A stretch of 64,000 bases of DNA from an uncultured Eubacteriales bacterium (GCA_949283695.1 CASDTX010000003.1:1-64000), one strand, 5' to 3'; counted from the stretch's first letter, positions 8,612-18,305 are shown. The notes: generated from the letters alone by a model not told the origin. Translations and numbers: made by a program.

Positions 8612-9727
8612 TTACAGTGCATCGCCGCGTTTGATGTATCCCGGTTTCTCCGGCGCTGCAATCACGCGTTTGCCGCGAACCAGTTTCGCGTGCTTGTCGA
8701 TCACGAGATTCTCAGCATGTACGCCCTTGCCGATGATAACGTCAGCGGAGACAACGCAGTTCTTCACAACAGCGCCCGGTTTGATCACACAGCCTCTTCC
8801 GATGATGGAGTTCTCTACAGTACCTTCGATCAGACAGCCGTTGGAAACAACAGAGGATGTAACCTTGCTTCCTTCGAAATACTGTGTCGGGCAGGAATCA
8901 TTTGTACGTGTGTAAATCGGCCACTCCGGGTCAAAGAGATCGGATGCGTGCTTTAAGTCGATCAGATCCATGTTTGCCTGATAGTAGCTGTTGAAATCTG
9001 TAATTGCTGCAAAATATCCTCTGTGGGATACGGCGCGGATGTCCAGGTTCTCGCATTCTTCATTGATAATATCGAAGAATGTATACATGGAGGACAGCTT
9101 GTGAGCTTTCTTAACCAGTTCAATGAACAGTTCTTTGCTCATTACATATGTATCCATGAAGATGTTTCTGTTCTTAGCGTTTCCGTGATTCGGCTCAATA
9201 GAGAGAACACCTTTCTGCTTATTGATGTTCAGGGTGTTGCAGTTCAGGAATGCTTCTTTTGCATTGTCAACTGCGTGATACATCATGGAAACGTCTGCGC
9301 CTGACTCGATATGCTCTGCCAGGAATGTGCTGTAATCTGCGGTATAAACCATGTAGCTCGGCGCGATTACAACATACGGGAACTGAATCTGCTCGATGCA
9401 GTCCATGTTCTCGATATAGGATGCAATATCCGTGCTGTAGATATCGCCGATCTGGTTGTGCTCTGTATACAGGATGTTCAGACCGCCGCGCTTGGAGTTG
9501 ATATTGTAATGGCGTCCGGTTCCCAGGTGCTCCGTCAGTGAACGGGGTTTCTGGCGAACATAAACCTGAATATTCTCAATTCCGCTGTTGCTCATATTGG
9601 AGATCGGGAAATCAATGGTACGGTATCTTCCGAGGAAGGAGAAAGCTCCTACCGGACGGAATTCCTGAAGGCCGTCTACGCGAATGTGATTTCCGGCAAA
9701 ATTAATAATTCCAAAAGCCTTACTCAT
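8612..9727 (-). CDS. glgD: GlgD, ADP-glucose pyrophosphorylase subunit
   Basis: 371 residues with a nucleotidyltransferase N-terminal half (FSFLGRYRTIDFPISN, about 29-44) and a C-terminal left-handed beta helix with hexapeptide repeats. It belongs to the GlgD branch found beside GlgC in Firmicutes. The N-terminal signature is degenerate: GlgC has GGRGSRL where GlgD has only AGNHIRVDG, so GlgD is probably regulatory rather than fully catalytic. It lies one base after the glgC stop, in one operon. Confidence 0.92.
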   Translation of the reverse strand: MSKAFGIINFAGNHIRVDGLQEFRPVGAFSFLGRYRTIDFPISNMSNSGIENIQVYVRQKPRSLTEHLGTGRHYNINSKRGGLNILYTEHNQIGDIYSTDIASYIENMDCIEQIQFPYVVIAPSYMVYTADYSTFLAEHIESGADVSMMYHAVDNAKEAFLNCNTLNINKQKGVLSIEPNHGNAKNRNIFMDTYVMSKELFIELVKKAHKLSSMYTFFDIINEECENLDIRAVSHRGYFAAITDFNSYYQANMDLIDLKHASDLFDPEWPIYTRTNDSCPTQYFEGSKVTSSVVSNGCLIEGTVENSIIGRGCVIKPGAVVKNCVVSADVIIGKGVHAENLVIDKHAKLVRGKRVIAAPEKPGYIKRGDAL

Positions 9728-9728
9728 C

Positions 9729-10868
9729 TTATTCGTCCCCCTTTACACGTTTTGCGACAAGTTCGATATTCTTGCTGTCAGCACTGCCGACAACAGCATT
9801 CTTGCCGATCTTGATTCCGTCAGCCACAAGAGAACGGGTGACAACGGCACCTTCTGCCACTTCCGCTCCCGGCATAAGTACACTGTCGATTACTTTGGCG
9901 CCGGCAGCGACCTTTGCGCCTGTGAACAGTACAGAATTCTTTACTTCGCCGTCGATAACGCAGCCCTGGGTAATGAATGCGCGATCAATCACAGCGTCAG
10001 CACCTACATACTGCGGAAGTGCTGTTACGTCTTCTGTGTAGATCTTCCAGGTCTTGTCATTTAAGTCGAGCTCGTTATTCTTGTCGAGCAGATCCATGTT
10101 TGCTTCCCACAGAGAATCAATGGTTCCTACGTCTTTCCAGTAGCCTTTGAACTTATAAGCGTACAGATTCTTTCCGTCATTTAAAAGTGTCGGGATGATA
10201 TCCTTACCAAAGTCATGGTTGGAATCCGGATTCTTCATATCAGCCAGGAGCAGCTTGCGCAGCAGCTTCCAGTTGAAGATATAGATACCCATGGAAGCAA
10301 GGTTGCTCTTCGGATGTTCCGGTTTCTCTTCGAATTCAACAATGCGTCCGGTCTCGTTGGCGTTCATGATACCGAAACGGCTTGCCTCTTTCATCGGAAC
10401 CTCGATTACGGCGATTGTCGCGTCTGCCTTGCACTCTTTATGATAAGCAAGCATCTTCGCATAATTCATTTTATAGATATGATCGCCGGAGAGAATCAGG
10501 AGATACTCCGGTGAATAAGTATCGATGAAATCGATATTCTGAGAAATCGCGTCAGCTGTTCCTCTGTACACATCAAGGTTGGCGTCAGATTTCTCACGCG
10601 GTGGGAGTACATAAACTCCGCTGTCCTTTGCGTCAAGACCCCAGCGGCGTCCTGCAGCGACATAACTGTTCAGGAGAATGGATTCATACTGCGTAAGAAC
10701 ACCGACAACATCGATTCCGCTGTTGGCGCAGTTGCTGAGTGGGAAATCGATGATGCGGTATTTCCCGCCATATGAAACAGCCGGTTTCGCGACCTTTTTA
10801 GTCAGGTCATGAAGACGGGAGCCGCGGCCGCCAGCTAAGATCATAGCTAACATGTTATTTTGCTTCAT
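9729..10868 (-). CDS. glgC: Glucose-1-phosphate adenylyltransferase
   Basis: 379 residues. The N-terminus has the pyrophosphorylase loop LAGGRGSRL (11-19), with [19 protein letters not shown] just after and the glucose-1-P region [11 protein letters not shown] further on. The C-terminus is a beta helix. It makes ADP-glucose from glucose-1-phosphate and ATP, the committed step of glycogen synthesis. It is first in a two-gene operon with glgD and has its own promoter upstream. Glycogen synthase and branching enzyme are not in the window. Confidence 0.96.
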   Translation of the reverse strand: MKQNNMLAMILAGGRGSRLHDLTKKVAKPAVSYGGKYRIIDFPLSNCANSGIDVVGVLTQYESILLNSYVAAGRRWGLDAKDSGVYVLPPREKSDANLDVYRGTADAISQNIDFIDTYSPEYLLILSGDHIYKMNYAKMLAYHKECKADATIAVIEVPMKEASRFGIMNANETGRIVEFEEKPEHPKSNLASMGIYIFNWKLLRKLLLADMKNPDSNHDFGKDIIPTLLNDGKNLYAYKFKGYWKDVGTIDSLWEANMDLLDKNNELDLNDKTWKIYTEDVTALPQYVGADAVIDRAFITQGCVIDGEVKNSVLFTGAKVAAGAKVIDSVLMPGAEVAEGAVVTRSLVADGIKIGKNAVVGSADSKNIELVAKRVKGDE

Positions 10869-10902
10869 AAATGAGCCCTCACTTTCATTCTTAATGTCAT
10901 AT

Positions 10903-10931
10903 ATTATACAATTTTTTTTAGTACATTTCTA
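10903..10931 (-). promoter_or_regulatory. Likely promoter of glgCD
   Basis: On the minus strand TAGAAA (10926-10931), a 17-nt spacer, then a perfect TATAAT (10903-10908), about 35 nt before the glgC start. The 329-nt gap 10869-11197 otherwise holds only the marR promoter and operator. Confidence 0.55.
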
Positions 10932-11123
10932 CACCCCGGCAGAAGAAAATCCAACATTTTCGTTAAAACGGTATAAAAAAACATCGTATTGTGTTAAAAA
11001 TTTTTCTCTCTTACACGGTTCCCGGACAGGCCGGATTACAGCAGACAAAAATGCAGGTATATAATAGGAAGAATGTGCATTGAAAATCAAAAAAATGTCT
11101 GTCTCGAAACGGAACTTTATGTA

Positions 11124-11152
11124 TTGACAATAAAAAAATATCCGCCTATACT
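11124..11152 (+). promoter_or_regulatory. Strong promoter of the marR-ABC exporter operon
   Basis: Perfect TTGACA (11124-11129), 17-nt spacer, TATACT (11147-11152). Confidence 0.8.
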
Positions 11153-11156
11153 ATCT

Positions 11157-11178
11157 GTTAGTTACCGAACAAATTAAC
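11157..11178. promoter_or_regulatory. Putative MarR operator
   Basis: Imperfect inverted repeat GTTAGTT (11157-11163) and AATTAAC (11172-11178), matching at six of seven positions. It sits a few bases downstream of the -10 box, where an autorepressor would block transcription. Assignment to the adjacent MarR protein is inference. Confidence 0.45.
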
Positions 11179-11197
11179 GAAAAGGAGTGGGTGCGGT

Positions 11198-11770
11198 ATG
11201 GGAACTCAGGGGGCAGCAGACCAGACGCATGAACCCTCACAGGATGTGGGAAGACTGGTCAATACCGTGTCTCATCAGCTGAAGCGGCAGATGCATTCGC
11301 ATGAAGCTGAGGACAGCCTGACGAACATGCAGAGGCATGTACTGTATTACATTCTTTTCCAGTCTCTTAAGCGGGATATCTACCAGAAGGATATCGAGAA
11401 GGAGTTCCAGATCCGCAGGTCCACAGCCACGGGGGTGCTTCAGCTTCTGGAGAAGAACGGATTCATCCATCGCGAGCCGGTGAAGCGGGACGCCCGGCTG
11501 AAGCGGGTGGTGCCTACGGATAAGGCCGAAGGGGTGCGGGAATATATTCTGGGGAATATCCGCTACACCGAAGCCTTGCTGAGGAAGGGGATCCCGGAGG
11601 AGAAGCTTAAGGTGTGCATGGAAGTGCTGGGGCAGATGTCTGCCAACCTGGCTGAGAATGAGAAGGCTGCGGGATGCGCCGGAGCGGAAAACGCGAAGAA
11701 TGCCGGATGCACCGCAGTGGAAAATTTGTCAGGTAATAGAAATCATAAGAGAGGAGATAACAGACCATGA
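11198..11770 (+). CDS. MarR-family transcriptional regulator
   Basis: 190 residues with a winged-helix core: LTNMQRHVLYYI, then the recognition helix region RRSTATGVLQLLEKNGFI and a wing with REPVKRDARLKRVV. MarR proteins usually repress adjacent efflux genes and release DNA on binding a small molecule. The C-terminal about 40 residues hold a degenerate duplication (GCAGAENAKN / GCTAVENLSG) outside the usual fold. It is first in an operon and its stop overlaps the start of the ABC exporter by 4 nt, so it most likely controls the exporter and itself. An AAAAGGAG site supports the ATG. Confidence 0.9.
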   Translation: MGTQGAADQTHEPSQDVGRLVNTVSHQLKRQMHSHEAEDSLTNMQRHVLYYILFQSLKRDIYQKDIEKEFQIRRSTATGVLQLLEKNGFIHREPVKRDARLKRVVPTDKAEGVREYILGNIRYTEALLRKGIPEEKLKVCMEVLGQMSANLAENEKAAGCAGAENAKNAGCTAVENLSGNRNHKRGDNRP

Positions 11771-13500
11771 ATAGGAAACTACTTCGTTCTGTCAGGGAGT
11801 ATAAAAGGGAATCGTTCCTGACCCCTGTGCTGGTTTGCCTGGAGGTACTGATGGAAGTGCTGATTCCGCTTCTGATGGCGAATATCATTGACGTCGGCAT
11901 CGCCAACGGCGATATGGGATACATCATCCGGACAGGACTTTTACTTATTGTTATGGCTATGCTGGCGCTGGCTTTCGGCGCGAAAGCAGGGCAGCTCGGT
12001 GCGATCGCTTCCTCAGGGTACGCGAAGAATCTGCGCCATGACATTTTCTATAAAATACAGGAATTTTCTTTTGGAAACATTGATCATTTCTCCACGTCCA
12101 GCCTGGTGACGAGGATGACGACGGATATCACAAATGTGCAGATGGCATATATGTTTACGATCCGTCTTCTGGCCAGGGCGCCGATAATGATCGTGCTGTC
12201 TCTGGTAATGACGCTGACCATCAGTGTGCCGATTGCAATTGTGATGCTGATTGTGGCGCCGATTCTGGGCGGAGTTCTGATCTTTATCGCGAAGAAGGCT
12301 CACCCGCATTTCATTCAGGTGTTTGACGAGTATGATGTACTCAACAATACGGTACAGGAGAATGTAAACGCGGCGAGAGTGGTAAAGGCCTATGTCCGCG
12401 GGGACTATGAAGTGGAAAAGTTCGGGAAAGTATCCAGCATGGTATTTAAACTGTTTACCCAGGCAGAAAAGATCGTGGCATGGAACTCACCGGTTATGCA
12501 GTTCGCGGTGTACGCGGTCGTGATCGTCATGGTGCTGATCGGAGGCGAAAGCATCATCGGCGGGACCATGCAGACCGGAGAACTGACCAGTGTCATTGTG
12601 TACGCGCTCCAGATCCTGACATCACTGATGATGGTAACCTTTGTGTTTACGATGATCATGATCGCCGAGGCTTCCACGGACCGTATCACAGAGGTGCTTG
12701 AAGAAGTGCCGGAGATGAGAGACGCTGACAATGCAGTGAAAGAAGTGAAGAACGGTGATATCGACTTCGAGCATGTGGACTTCAGCTATGCCGGAGAGGG
12801 CGGCAACCTCTCTCTGAAAGACGTGGATCTCCATATTAAGAGCGGCCAGATCGTGGGTATCATCGGCGGAACCGGAAGTGCGAAGTCTACGCTCGTACAG
12901 CTGATCCCCAGGCTTTATGATGTGACCGGAGGCTGTGTGAAGGTGGGCGGTGTGGATGTCCGCGACTACAGCATGGAAGCATTGAGAGATCAGGTATCCA
13001 TGGTGCTTCAGAAGAACGTGCTCTTCACCGGATCCATCTACGATAACGTGCGCTGGGGTGATGAAAGCGCAAGCGATGAAGAGGTACAGCGAGTCTGTAA
13101 GCTGGCTCAGGCAGACAGCTTCATCCAGGAGTTCCCGGCGAAATACGACACCATGATCGTGGAAGGCGGAAACAATGTATCCGGCGGGCAGAAACAGAGG
13201 CTCTGTATCGCGAGGGCTCTGCTGAAGAAACCGAAGATCCTGATTCTCGACGATTCTACCAGTGCGGTTGACACGCGGACAGATGCACTGATCCGCCAGG
13301 CATTCCGTGAAGAGATCCCGGATACAACGAAGATCATCATCGCACAGCGGATTTCTTCTGTGGAGGATGCAGATATGATCATCGTTATGGATAACGGCGA
13401 GATCAACGGCATCGGCACCTCAGAGGAACTGCTGAAGACCAATGCGATCTACCAGGAAGTATATGAGTCACAGGTGAAAGGAGGCGCTGAAAATGAGTGA
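11767..13500 (+). CDS. ABC exporter half-transporter, degenerate-site subunit
   Basis: 577 residues with six transmembrane helices (about 15-310) and a C-terminal nucleotide-binding domain. Walker A is GGTGSAKST (about 366-374). The signature VSGGQ is canonical. Walker B reads LILDDST, with Asp in place of the catalytic Glu. The switch His is replaced by Gln (IIAQR, about 525). This is the pattern of the non-catalytic partner in heterodimeric exporters such as TM287/288, BmrCD and LmrCD. It overlaps marR by 4 nt and its partner gene by 8 nt. The drug or lipid substrate is unknown; the MarR neighbour suggests multidrug export. Confidence 0.93.
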   Translation: MNRKLLRSVREYKRESFLTPVLVCLEVLMEVLIPLLMANIIDVGIANGDMGYIIRTGLLLIVMAMLALAFGAKAGQLGAIASSGYAKNLRHDIFYKIQEFSFGNIDHFSTSSLVTRMTTDITNVQMAYMFTIRLLARAPIMIVLSLVMTLTISVPIAIVMLIVAPILGGVLIFIAKKAHPHFIQVFDEYDVLNNTVQENVNAARVVKAYVRGDYEVEKFGKVSSMVFKLFTQAEKIVAWNSPVMQFAVYAVVIVMVLIGGESIIGGTMQTGELTSVIVYALQILTSLMMVTFVFTMIMIAEASTDRITEVLEEVPEMRDADNAVKEVKNGDIDFEHVDFSYAGEGGNLSLKDVDLHIKSGQIVGIIGGTGSAKSTLVQLIPRLYDVTGGCVKVGGVDVRDYSMEALRDQVSMVLQKNVLFTGSIYDNVRWGDESASDEEVQRVCKLAQADSFIQEFPAKYDTMIVEGGNNVSGGQKQRLCIARALLKKPKILILDDSTSAVDTRTDALIRQAFREEIPDTTKIIIAQRISSVEDADMIIVMDNGEINGIGTSEELLKTNAIYQEVYESQVKGGAENE

Positions 13501-15436
13501 TCAGATGAAGAACAGCGGCGGCACCGGCGCTCAGGCGGACGGACAGGGAAGACGCAAAGGCGGACCGGCGGTTACGTCGGGAACCATCAAAACAGCAAAA
13601 CGACTGCTGAAGTACGTGACCAGCACCTACAAAGTACAGTTTATCGTTGTGTTATTCTGTATTCTGATCAGTTCGATCGCTTCGATCTCGGTGTCACTGT
13701 CTCTGAAATTCCTGCTGGATGACTTTATCATCCCGCTGATCGGGCAGCAGGATCCGGATTTTACGGAACTGTATATAGCGCTGGCTGTGCTGGGGACGAT
13801 CTTCCTCCTGGGAGTGATTGCCACTTTCGTGTACAGCCGAATGATGGTTGTGATCGGACAGGGCGTGCTGAAGCGTGTGCGTGACGAAATGTTCGAACAT
13901 ATGCAGACACTGCCGATCCGGTACTTCGATCAGAATACAAACGGCTCTATCATGAGTCTCTATACCAACGATACAGACACTCTGCGCCAGATGATCAACC
14001 AGTCGATCCCGCAGGTGCTGATGTCAACATTTACAATTGTGGTGACCTTCATCTCCATGCTGGTGTTAAGTCCCCTTCTGACGGTACTGGCCGTGCTGAT
14101 GATTTTCGTCATGACGATTGTGTCCAGGATCGTGGCGGGCAACAGTGGAAAGTATTTCATCCGCCAGCAGCTGGATCTTGCGGATATTACCGGATTCGTA
14201 GAAGAGCGGATGAACGGACAGAGGGTGGTCAAGGTCTTCAACCATGAGAAGATCTCAGAACAGGAATTCGATGAACTGAACGAGCGGCTGTTTAACAGTG
14301 CGTCCAATGCGCACACATTCGCCAGCATCATGGGTCCTGTGATCGGGAACCTGGGAAATCTTCAGTTCGTGCTGACCGCAGTATTCGGCGGATTCCTCTC
14401 CGTGGCAGGCATCGGAAACATTACCCTTGGTGTTATGGCGTCCTACCTGCAGTTCACGAAGAGCTTTACCCAGCCGTTCATGCAGATCGCGCAGCAGTTC
14501 AACTCTATCATCATGGCGCTGGCAGGTGCAGAGCGTATCTTCGATATGATGGATGAGCCGTCAGAGGTTGACGACGGTTATGTTACCCTCGTGAACGCGA
14601 AGAAAGATGAGAACGGAAACATCACAGAGTGCGAAGAGCGTACCGGACTGTGGGCCTGGAAGCATCCGCATCAGGCTGACGGCACAGTGACTTATCAGGA
14701 ACTGACCGGTGATGTGAGATTCTATGATATGACATTCGGATACACCCCGGATCATATGGTGCTCCATGATCTGACGCTGTACGCGGAGCCCGGGCAGAAG
14801 CTGGCGTTCGTGGGATCCACGGGAGCCGGAAAGACCACGATCACGAACCTGATCAACCGGTTCTACGATGTGGCAGACGGCAAGATCCGGTACGATGACA
14901 TTAATATCAATAAGATCAAGAAAGCGGACCTGAGACGTTCTCTCGGAATCGTGCTTCAGGATACCCATCTGTTTACCGGAACCATCATGGAGAATATCCG
15001 CTATGGAAAACTGGACGCGACAGATGAAGAAGTGTACAATGCGGCAAGGCTTGCACACGCAGACGGATTCATAAAGATGCTTCCGAAAGGATATCAGACC
15101 CACCTGACAGGAGACGGAGAAGAACTCTCCCAGGGTCAGAGACAGCTGCTGGCAATCGCCAGAGCGGCGATAGCAGATCCGCCGGTGCTGATCCTCGATG
15201 AGGCTACCTCCTCGATTGATACCAGAACCGAGAGTATCGTGCAGCAGGGTATGGATAACCTCATGAAAGGACGTACCGTATTCGTCATCGCGCACAGACT
15301 GTCAACGATCCGCAACAGCGATGCCATCATGGTGCTGGAACACGGACGCATCATAGAGAGGGGAACCCACGAAGAACTTCTCAAACTGAAAGGAACCTAC
15401 TATCAGTTATACACAGGAAAACTAGAACTTTCGTAA
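13493..15436 (+). CDS. ABC exporter half-transporter, catalytic-site subunit
   Basis: 647 residues with six transmembrane helices after a polar 30-residue N-terminus. Between the membrane and nucleotide-binding domains there is an insertion of about 40 residues (around 365-405, containing ERTGLWAWKHPH). Walker A is GSTGAGKTT, Walker B LILDEATSS with the catalytic Glu, and the switch His is present in IAHRLST. Its signature, however, is LSQGQ instead of LSGGQ. Paired with the upstream subunit this gives one complete ATP site (its Walker motifs with the partner VSGGQ) and one degenerate site. It starts 8 nt before the partner stop, indicating fixed co-translation. Confidence 0.93.
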   Translation: MSDQMKNSGGTGAQADGQGRRKGGPAVTSGTIKTAKRLLKYVTSTYKVQFIVVLFCILISSIASISVSLSLKFLLDDFIIPLIGQQDPDFTELYIALAVLGTIFLLGVIATFVYSRMMVVIGQGVLKRVRDEMFEHMQTLPIRYFDQNTNGSIMSLYTNDTDTLRQMINQSIPQVLMSTFTIVVTFISMLVLSPLLTVLAVLMIFVMTIVSRIVAGNSGKYFIRQQLDLADITGFVEERMNGQRVVKVFNHEKISEQEFDELNERLFNSASNAHTFASIMGPVIGNLGNLQFVLTAVFGGFLSVAGIGNITLGVMASYLQFTKSFTQPFMQIAQQFNSIIMALAGAERIFDMMDEPSEVDDGYVTLVNAKKDENGNITECEERTGLWAWKHPHQADGTVTYQELTGDVRFYDMTFGYTPDHMVLHDLTLYAEPGQKLAFVGSTGAGKTTITNLINRFYDVADGKIRYDDININKIKKADLRRSLGIVLQDTHLFTGTIMENIRYGKLDATDEEVYNAARLAHADGFIKMLPKGYQTHLTGDGEELSQGQRQLLAIARAAIADPPVLILDEATSSIDTRTESIVQQGMDNLMKGRTVFVIAHRLSTIRNSDAIMVLEHGRIIERGTHEELLKLKGTYYQLYTGKLELS

Positions 15437-15458
15437 CGGCATTGGGCCGTGCGCAGAA

Positions 15459-15513
15459 AGAGCGCTGCAAAATAGATGCGAGATTCATCTATGGAGCAGC
15501 GCTCTGATTTTTA
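15459..15513 (+). terminator. Terminator of the ABC exporter operon
   Basis: A 10-bp stem AGAGCGCTGC (15459-15468) with GCAGCGCTCT (15496-15505), extended by an inner 7-bp ATAGATG/CATCTAT stem, followed by GATTTTTATAG. Confidence 0.8.
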
Positions 15514-15591
15514 TAGCTGAAAATGGAAAACTAAGGGCAGCGAATCGATCGGACGTGCCTGCAGCGGGAACGTTGATTCTTAATCGAGGTT

Positions 15592-16455
15592 CTAATCGAG
15601 CTTCTTGCCTGTCAGCATCTCATATCCCTGCAGGTATTTGCCGATGGTTTTCTCTACGATATCTTCCGGCAGCGTCCAGTCATTGTCCGGGTTGGCTTTC
15701 AGCCAGTCGCGGGCGAACTGTTTGTCAAAGGACGGCTGTCCGTGTCCCGGCTCGTAACCGTCAGCAGGCCAGAAACGGGAGCTGTCCGGTGTGAGCATCT
15801 CGTCGCCAAGTACGATATTGCCGTTTTCATCGAGACCGAACTCGAACTTCGTGTCTGCGATAATGATGCCGCGGCTCAGTGCATAGTCTGCGCACTTCTT
15901 GTAGAGTGCGATGGTGCAGTCGCGGAGTTTGGCTGCGTATTCTTCCCCTTTGCCCGGGAACGCCTTCTCCAGATGTGCGATGCTCTGTTCGTAGGAGATG
16001 TTCTCGTCATGGTCGCCGATTTCCGCCTTTGTTGACGGTGTGTAGATCGGTTCCGGCAGCTTGTCAGACTCCTTCAGCCCTTCCGGGAGCCGGATGCCGC
16101 ACACGGTGCCGTCTTTCTGATAGCTTGCCCAGCCGCTGCCTGTGATATAGCCGCGGACGATGCATTCGATCGGAAGCATTTCCAGCTTTTTGCACATCAT
16201 GCTGTTGCCGTCGAACTGCGGCTGGCGGAAATACTCCGGCATCTCATTCACATCTGTGGTGATCATGTGGTTCGGCAGGATGTCAGAAGTCATGTCAAAC
16301 CAGAACTTCGACATCTGTGTAAGAACAGCCCCTTTCTTTGTAATCGTATTCTTCAGGATCACATCAAAACAGCTGATTCTGTCAGTTGCAACCAGGATCA
16401 GGCTGTCGCCGTTGTCATAGATTTCACGGACTTTTCCTTCTTTGATCGGTTTCAT
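15592..16455 (-). CDS. purC: SAICAR synthetase
   Basis: 287 residues from the ATG at 16455, which has a GAGG site 8 nt upstream. A longer frame begins at a TTG that coincides with the likely -35 box and has no ribosome site. The N-terminus (KEGKVREIYDNGD) and VATDRISCFD are typical; IADTKFEFG and DSSRFW are conserved later. It joins aspartate to CAIR in purine synthesis, step 7 or 8 depending on numbering. It stands alone here, away from other pur genes. Confidence 0.94.
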   Translation of the reverse strand: MKPIKEGKVREIYDNGDSLILVATDRISCFDVILKNTITKKGAVLTQMSKFWFDMTSDILPNHMITTDVNEMPEYFRQPQFDGNSMMCKKLEMLPIECIVRGYITGSGWASYQKDGTVCGIRLPEGLKESDKLPEPIYTPSTKAEIGDHDENISYEQSIAHLEKAFPGKGEEYAAKLRDCTIALYKKCADYALSRGIIIADTKFEFGLDENGNIVLGDEMLTPDSSRFWPADGYEPGHGQPSFDKQFARDWLKANPDNDWTLPEDIVEKTIGKYLQGYEMLTGKKLD

Positions 16456-16498
16456 TTCATATACCTCGTCTTTTTCTGTAGTTATAGGTTCCTCTAAT

Positions 16499-16527
16499 AG
16501 AATAGGCATAAATGAGCGGAAAGACAA
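16499..16527 (-). promoter_or_regulatory. Possible purC promoter
   Basis: Minus strand TTGTCT (16522-16527), 17-nt spacer, TATTCT (16499-16504), about 45 nt upstream of the chosen start. Each box matches consensus at four of six positions. Confidence 0.45.
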
Positions 16528-16581
16528 TAGTTTTTTCTATTTTTTACGAAGTTGCTGTCCGCAGGCCCTGTTTTCGGATGA

Positions 16582-16610
16582 TTTACAGCAGTTATTCAAT
16601 ATGGTAAAAT
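16582..16610 (+). promoter_or_regulatory. Promoter of the asparagine synthetase-like gene
   Basis: TTTACA (16582-16587), 17-nt spacer, TAAAAT (16605-16610). It implies a GC-rich untranslated leader of about 150 nt with no recognised riboswitch or T-box. Confidence 0.6.
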
Positions 16611-16766
16611 ACAGGGGAGTATACGGGAGCGGAATTCCCGCTGCCCGGCATTCGGATCTTGTGAGAAAGGCTGCGGATAAGGAGCAGGCGGAGGAAAGAG
16701 CGGCAGAGCATCGCAGGGCCTTGATCCGCCGGCGCTGAGGCTGCGAAAGAGATAGGAGGAGTACGT

Positions 16767-18305
16767 ATGATAACAGTGAAGAATTATCGGGGACATATCC
16801 GGAACTGGGAGGAACTCTGTGAGAGACTGGAGCTTCCGCTGGACCTGACCCGGGAGGAGCGGGAACAGCAGATTCTGGTGCGCGCGTATGAGACGTGGGG
16901 ATATGAGATGGCAGATCATATGCATGGCATGTTTGCTTTCGCCCTGTGGGACGACGAGGAGAAGAAGCTGTTCTGCCTGAGGGATCAGTTTGGCACGAAG
17001 CCGTTCTATTACTATGAGACGCAGGACGGGAAACTGCTCTATGGGACCATGATCCGGGAGATTATGGATCAGCCCGGATTTGTGAAAGAACTGAACGAGG
17101 AAATGCTTCAGATCTATCTGACCCTGACTTATGTGGGCGGAGAGAATACGTTCTTCCGGGGACTGAAGAAGCTGATGCCGGGGCATTATCTGATCTGGCA
17201 GAACGGCAGGCTGACAGTAGAACGTTACTGGACGCCTCAGTTCCATCCGGACGAAAGCCGGACGCTGGAAGAGTGGGCAGATGAGATCCATTCCACGATC
17301 CAGGAGATCATGCCGGAGGTGAAGACTGCGGATGAGACAGCAGAGTCCTTCCTGTCTGGGGGTGTAGATTCGTCTTACGTACTGGCCATGTCAGATGTGG
17401 AGATGACAGATTCCTGCGGCTATGAGGAGGCCAGATTCGACGAGTCCGGTCTGGCGAAACAGACCGCTGACATTCTGGGAAGGAAGAATTCCAGATGCCT
17501 GATCACACCGGAGGAGTATTTCTCGATCGTACCCTATGTCATGTATCATATGGAGCAGCCGCTGGGAGACGCTTCTGCCATCGCGTTCACCATCGCGTGC
17601 ATCGCGACGGCGGAGCACACCAAGCTCTGTTATTCCGGAGAGGGCGCGGACGAGTTCTTCGGCGGATATAATATGTACCGCAATGCAGAACGCTACGGGG
17701 ACAACCTGAAGACCTTCTATGTGGGCAATACCAACATCATGAAAGAAGATGAGAAGAAACGGATTCTGAAGAACTATGATCCGGATGTGCTTCCCATTGA
17801 GCTGGTGCAGCACATTTATGAAGAGACAGAGGGACTGGATCCGCTGACCAAGATGTCAGATGTAGATATTCAGATCTGGCTGGAAGGCGATATTTACTTA
17901 AATGTTGATAAGATGAGCACAGCGGCGGGGCTGGAGATCCGTATGCCTCTGACAGACCGGAGAATCTTTGACATTGCCTCCCGGATGCCCGCAAGATATA
18001 AGGTGAATGAGGAGCAGAACAAGGTGGCGTTCCGGACGGCAGCGGCCAAAGTACTCCCGGAAGAGATCGCATTCCGCAAGAAGCTGGGATTCATCGTACC
18101 GATTCGGATCTGGATGGCGGATGAAAGATACAATGGGGATGTGCGCAGACTGTTCCAGAGCGAGATCGCGGAGAAGTTCTTCCACGTAGACGAGATCCAG
18201 GCGATTTTTAACGATTATGTGGGAGGAAACTCGGATAATTGGAGGAAAGTGTGGACAATCTATACCTTCCTTGTATGGTATGAGGAATACTTTGTAAAAC
18301 GCTGA
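16767..18305 (+). CDS. Asparagine synthetase homologue lacking the glutaminase site
   Basis: 512 residues. The synthetase half is intact: PP-loop SFLSGGVDSSYV (about 194-205), SGEGADEFFGGY, and RMPLTDRRIFD. The N-terminal class II amidotransferase domain is cut short. There is no MC-start, so the nucleophilic Cys is absent. The usual N-G-E of FNGEIYN reads RGH in YRGHIRN. About 60-70 N-terminal residues of a normal AsnB are missing. The downstream part (HGMFAFALWD, DQFGTKPFYYY) remains. The ATAGGAGGAG site just before the ATG and the lack of an upstream frame argue against a missed start. The protein should use free ammonia, or amidate something else. The next gene follows 76 nt later. Confidence 0.85.
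   Translation: MITVKNYRGHIRNWEELCERLELPLDLTREEREQQILVRAYETWGYEMADHMHGMFAFALWDDEEKKLFCLRDQFGTKPFYYYETQDGKLLYGTMIREIMDQPGFVKELNEEMLQIYLTLTYVGGENTFFRGLKKLMPGHYLIWQNGRLTVERYWTPQFHPDESRTLEEWADEIHSTIQEIMPEVKTADETAESFLSGGVDSSYVLAMSDVEMTDSCGYEEARFDESGLAKQTADILGRKNSRCLITPEEYFSIVPYVMYHMEQPLGDASAIAFTIACIATAEHTKLCYSGEGADEFFGGYNMYRNAERYGDNLKTFYVGNTNIMKEDEKKRILKNYDPDVLPIELVQHIYEETEGLDPLTKMSDVDIQIWLEGDIYLNVDKMSTAAGLEIRMPLTDRRIFDIASRMPARYKVNEEQNKVAFRTAAAKVLPEEIAFRKKLGFIVPIRIWMADERYNGDVRRLFQSEIAEKFFHVDEIQAIFNDYVGGNSDNWRKVWTIYTFLVWYEEYFVKR

Noticed and set aside
16456..16527. Longer PurC start at a TTG codon
   Set aside because: No ribosome site, and the TTG coincides with the likely -35 box; the ATG at 16455 gives the normal N-terminus.
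16611..16766. T-box or riboswitch in the leader of the asparagine synthetase-like gene
   Set aside because: The leader is about 150 nt long but contains neither the T-box consensus nor a terminator-antiterminator pair that I could find.
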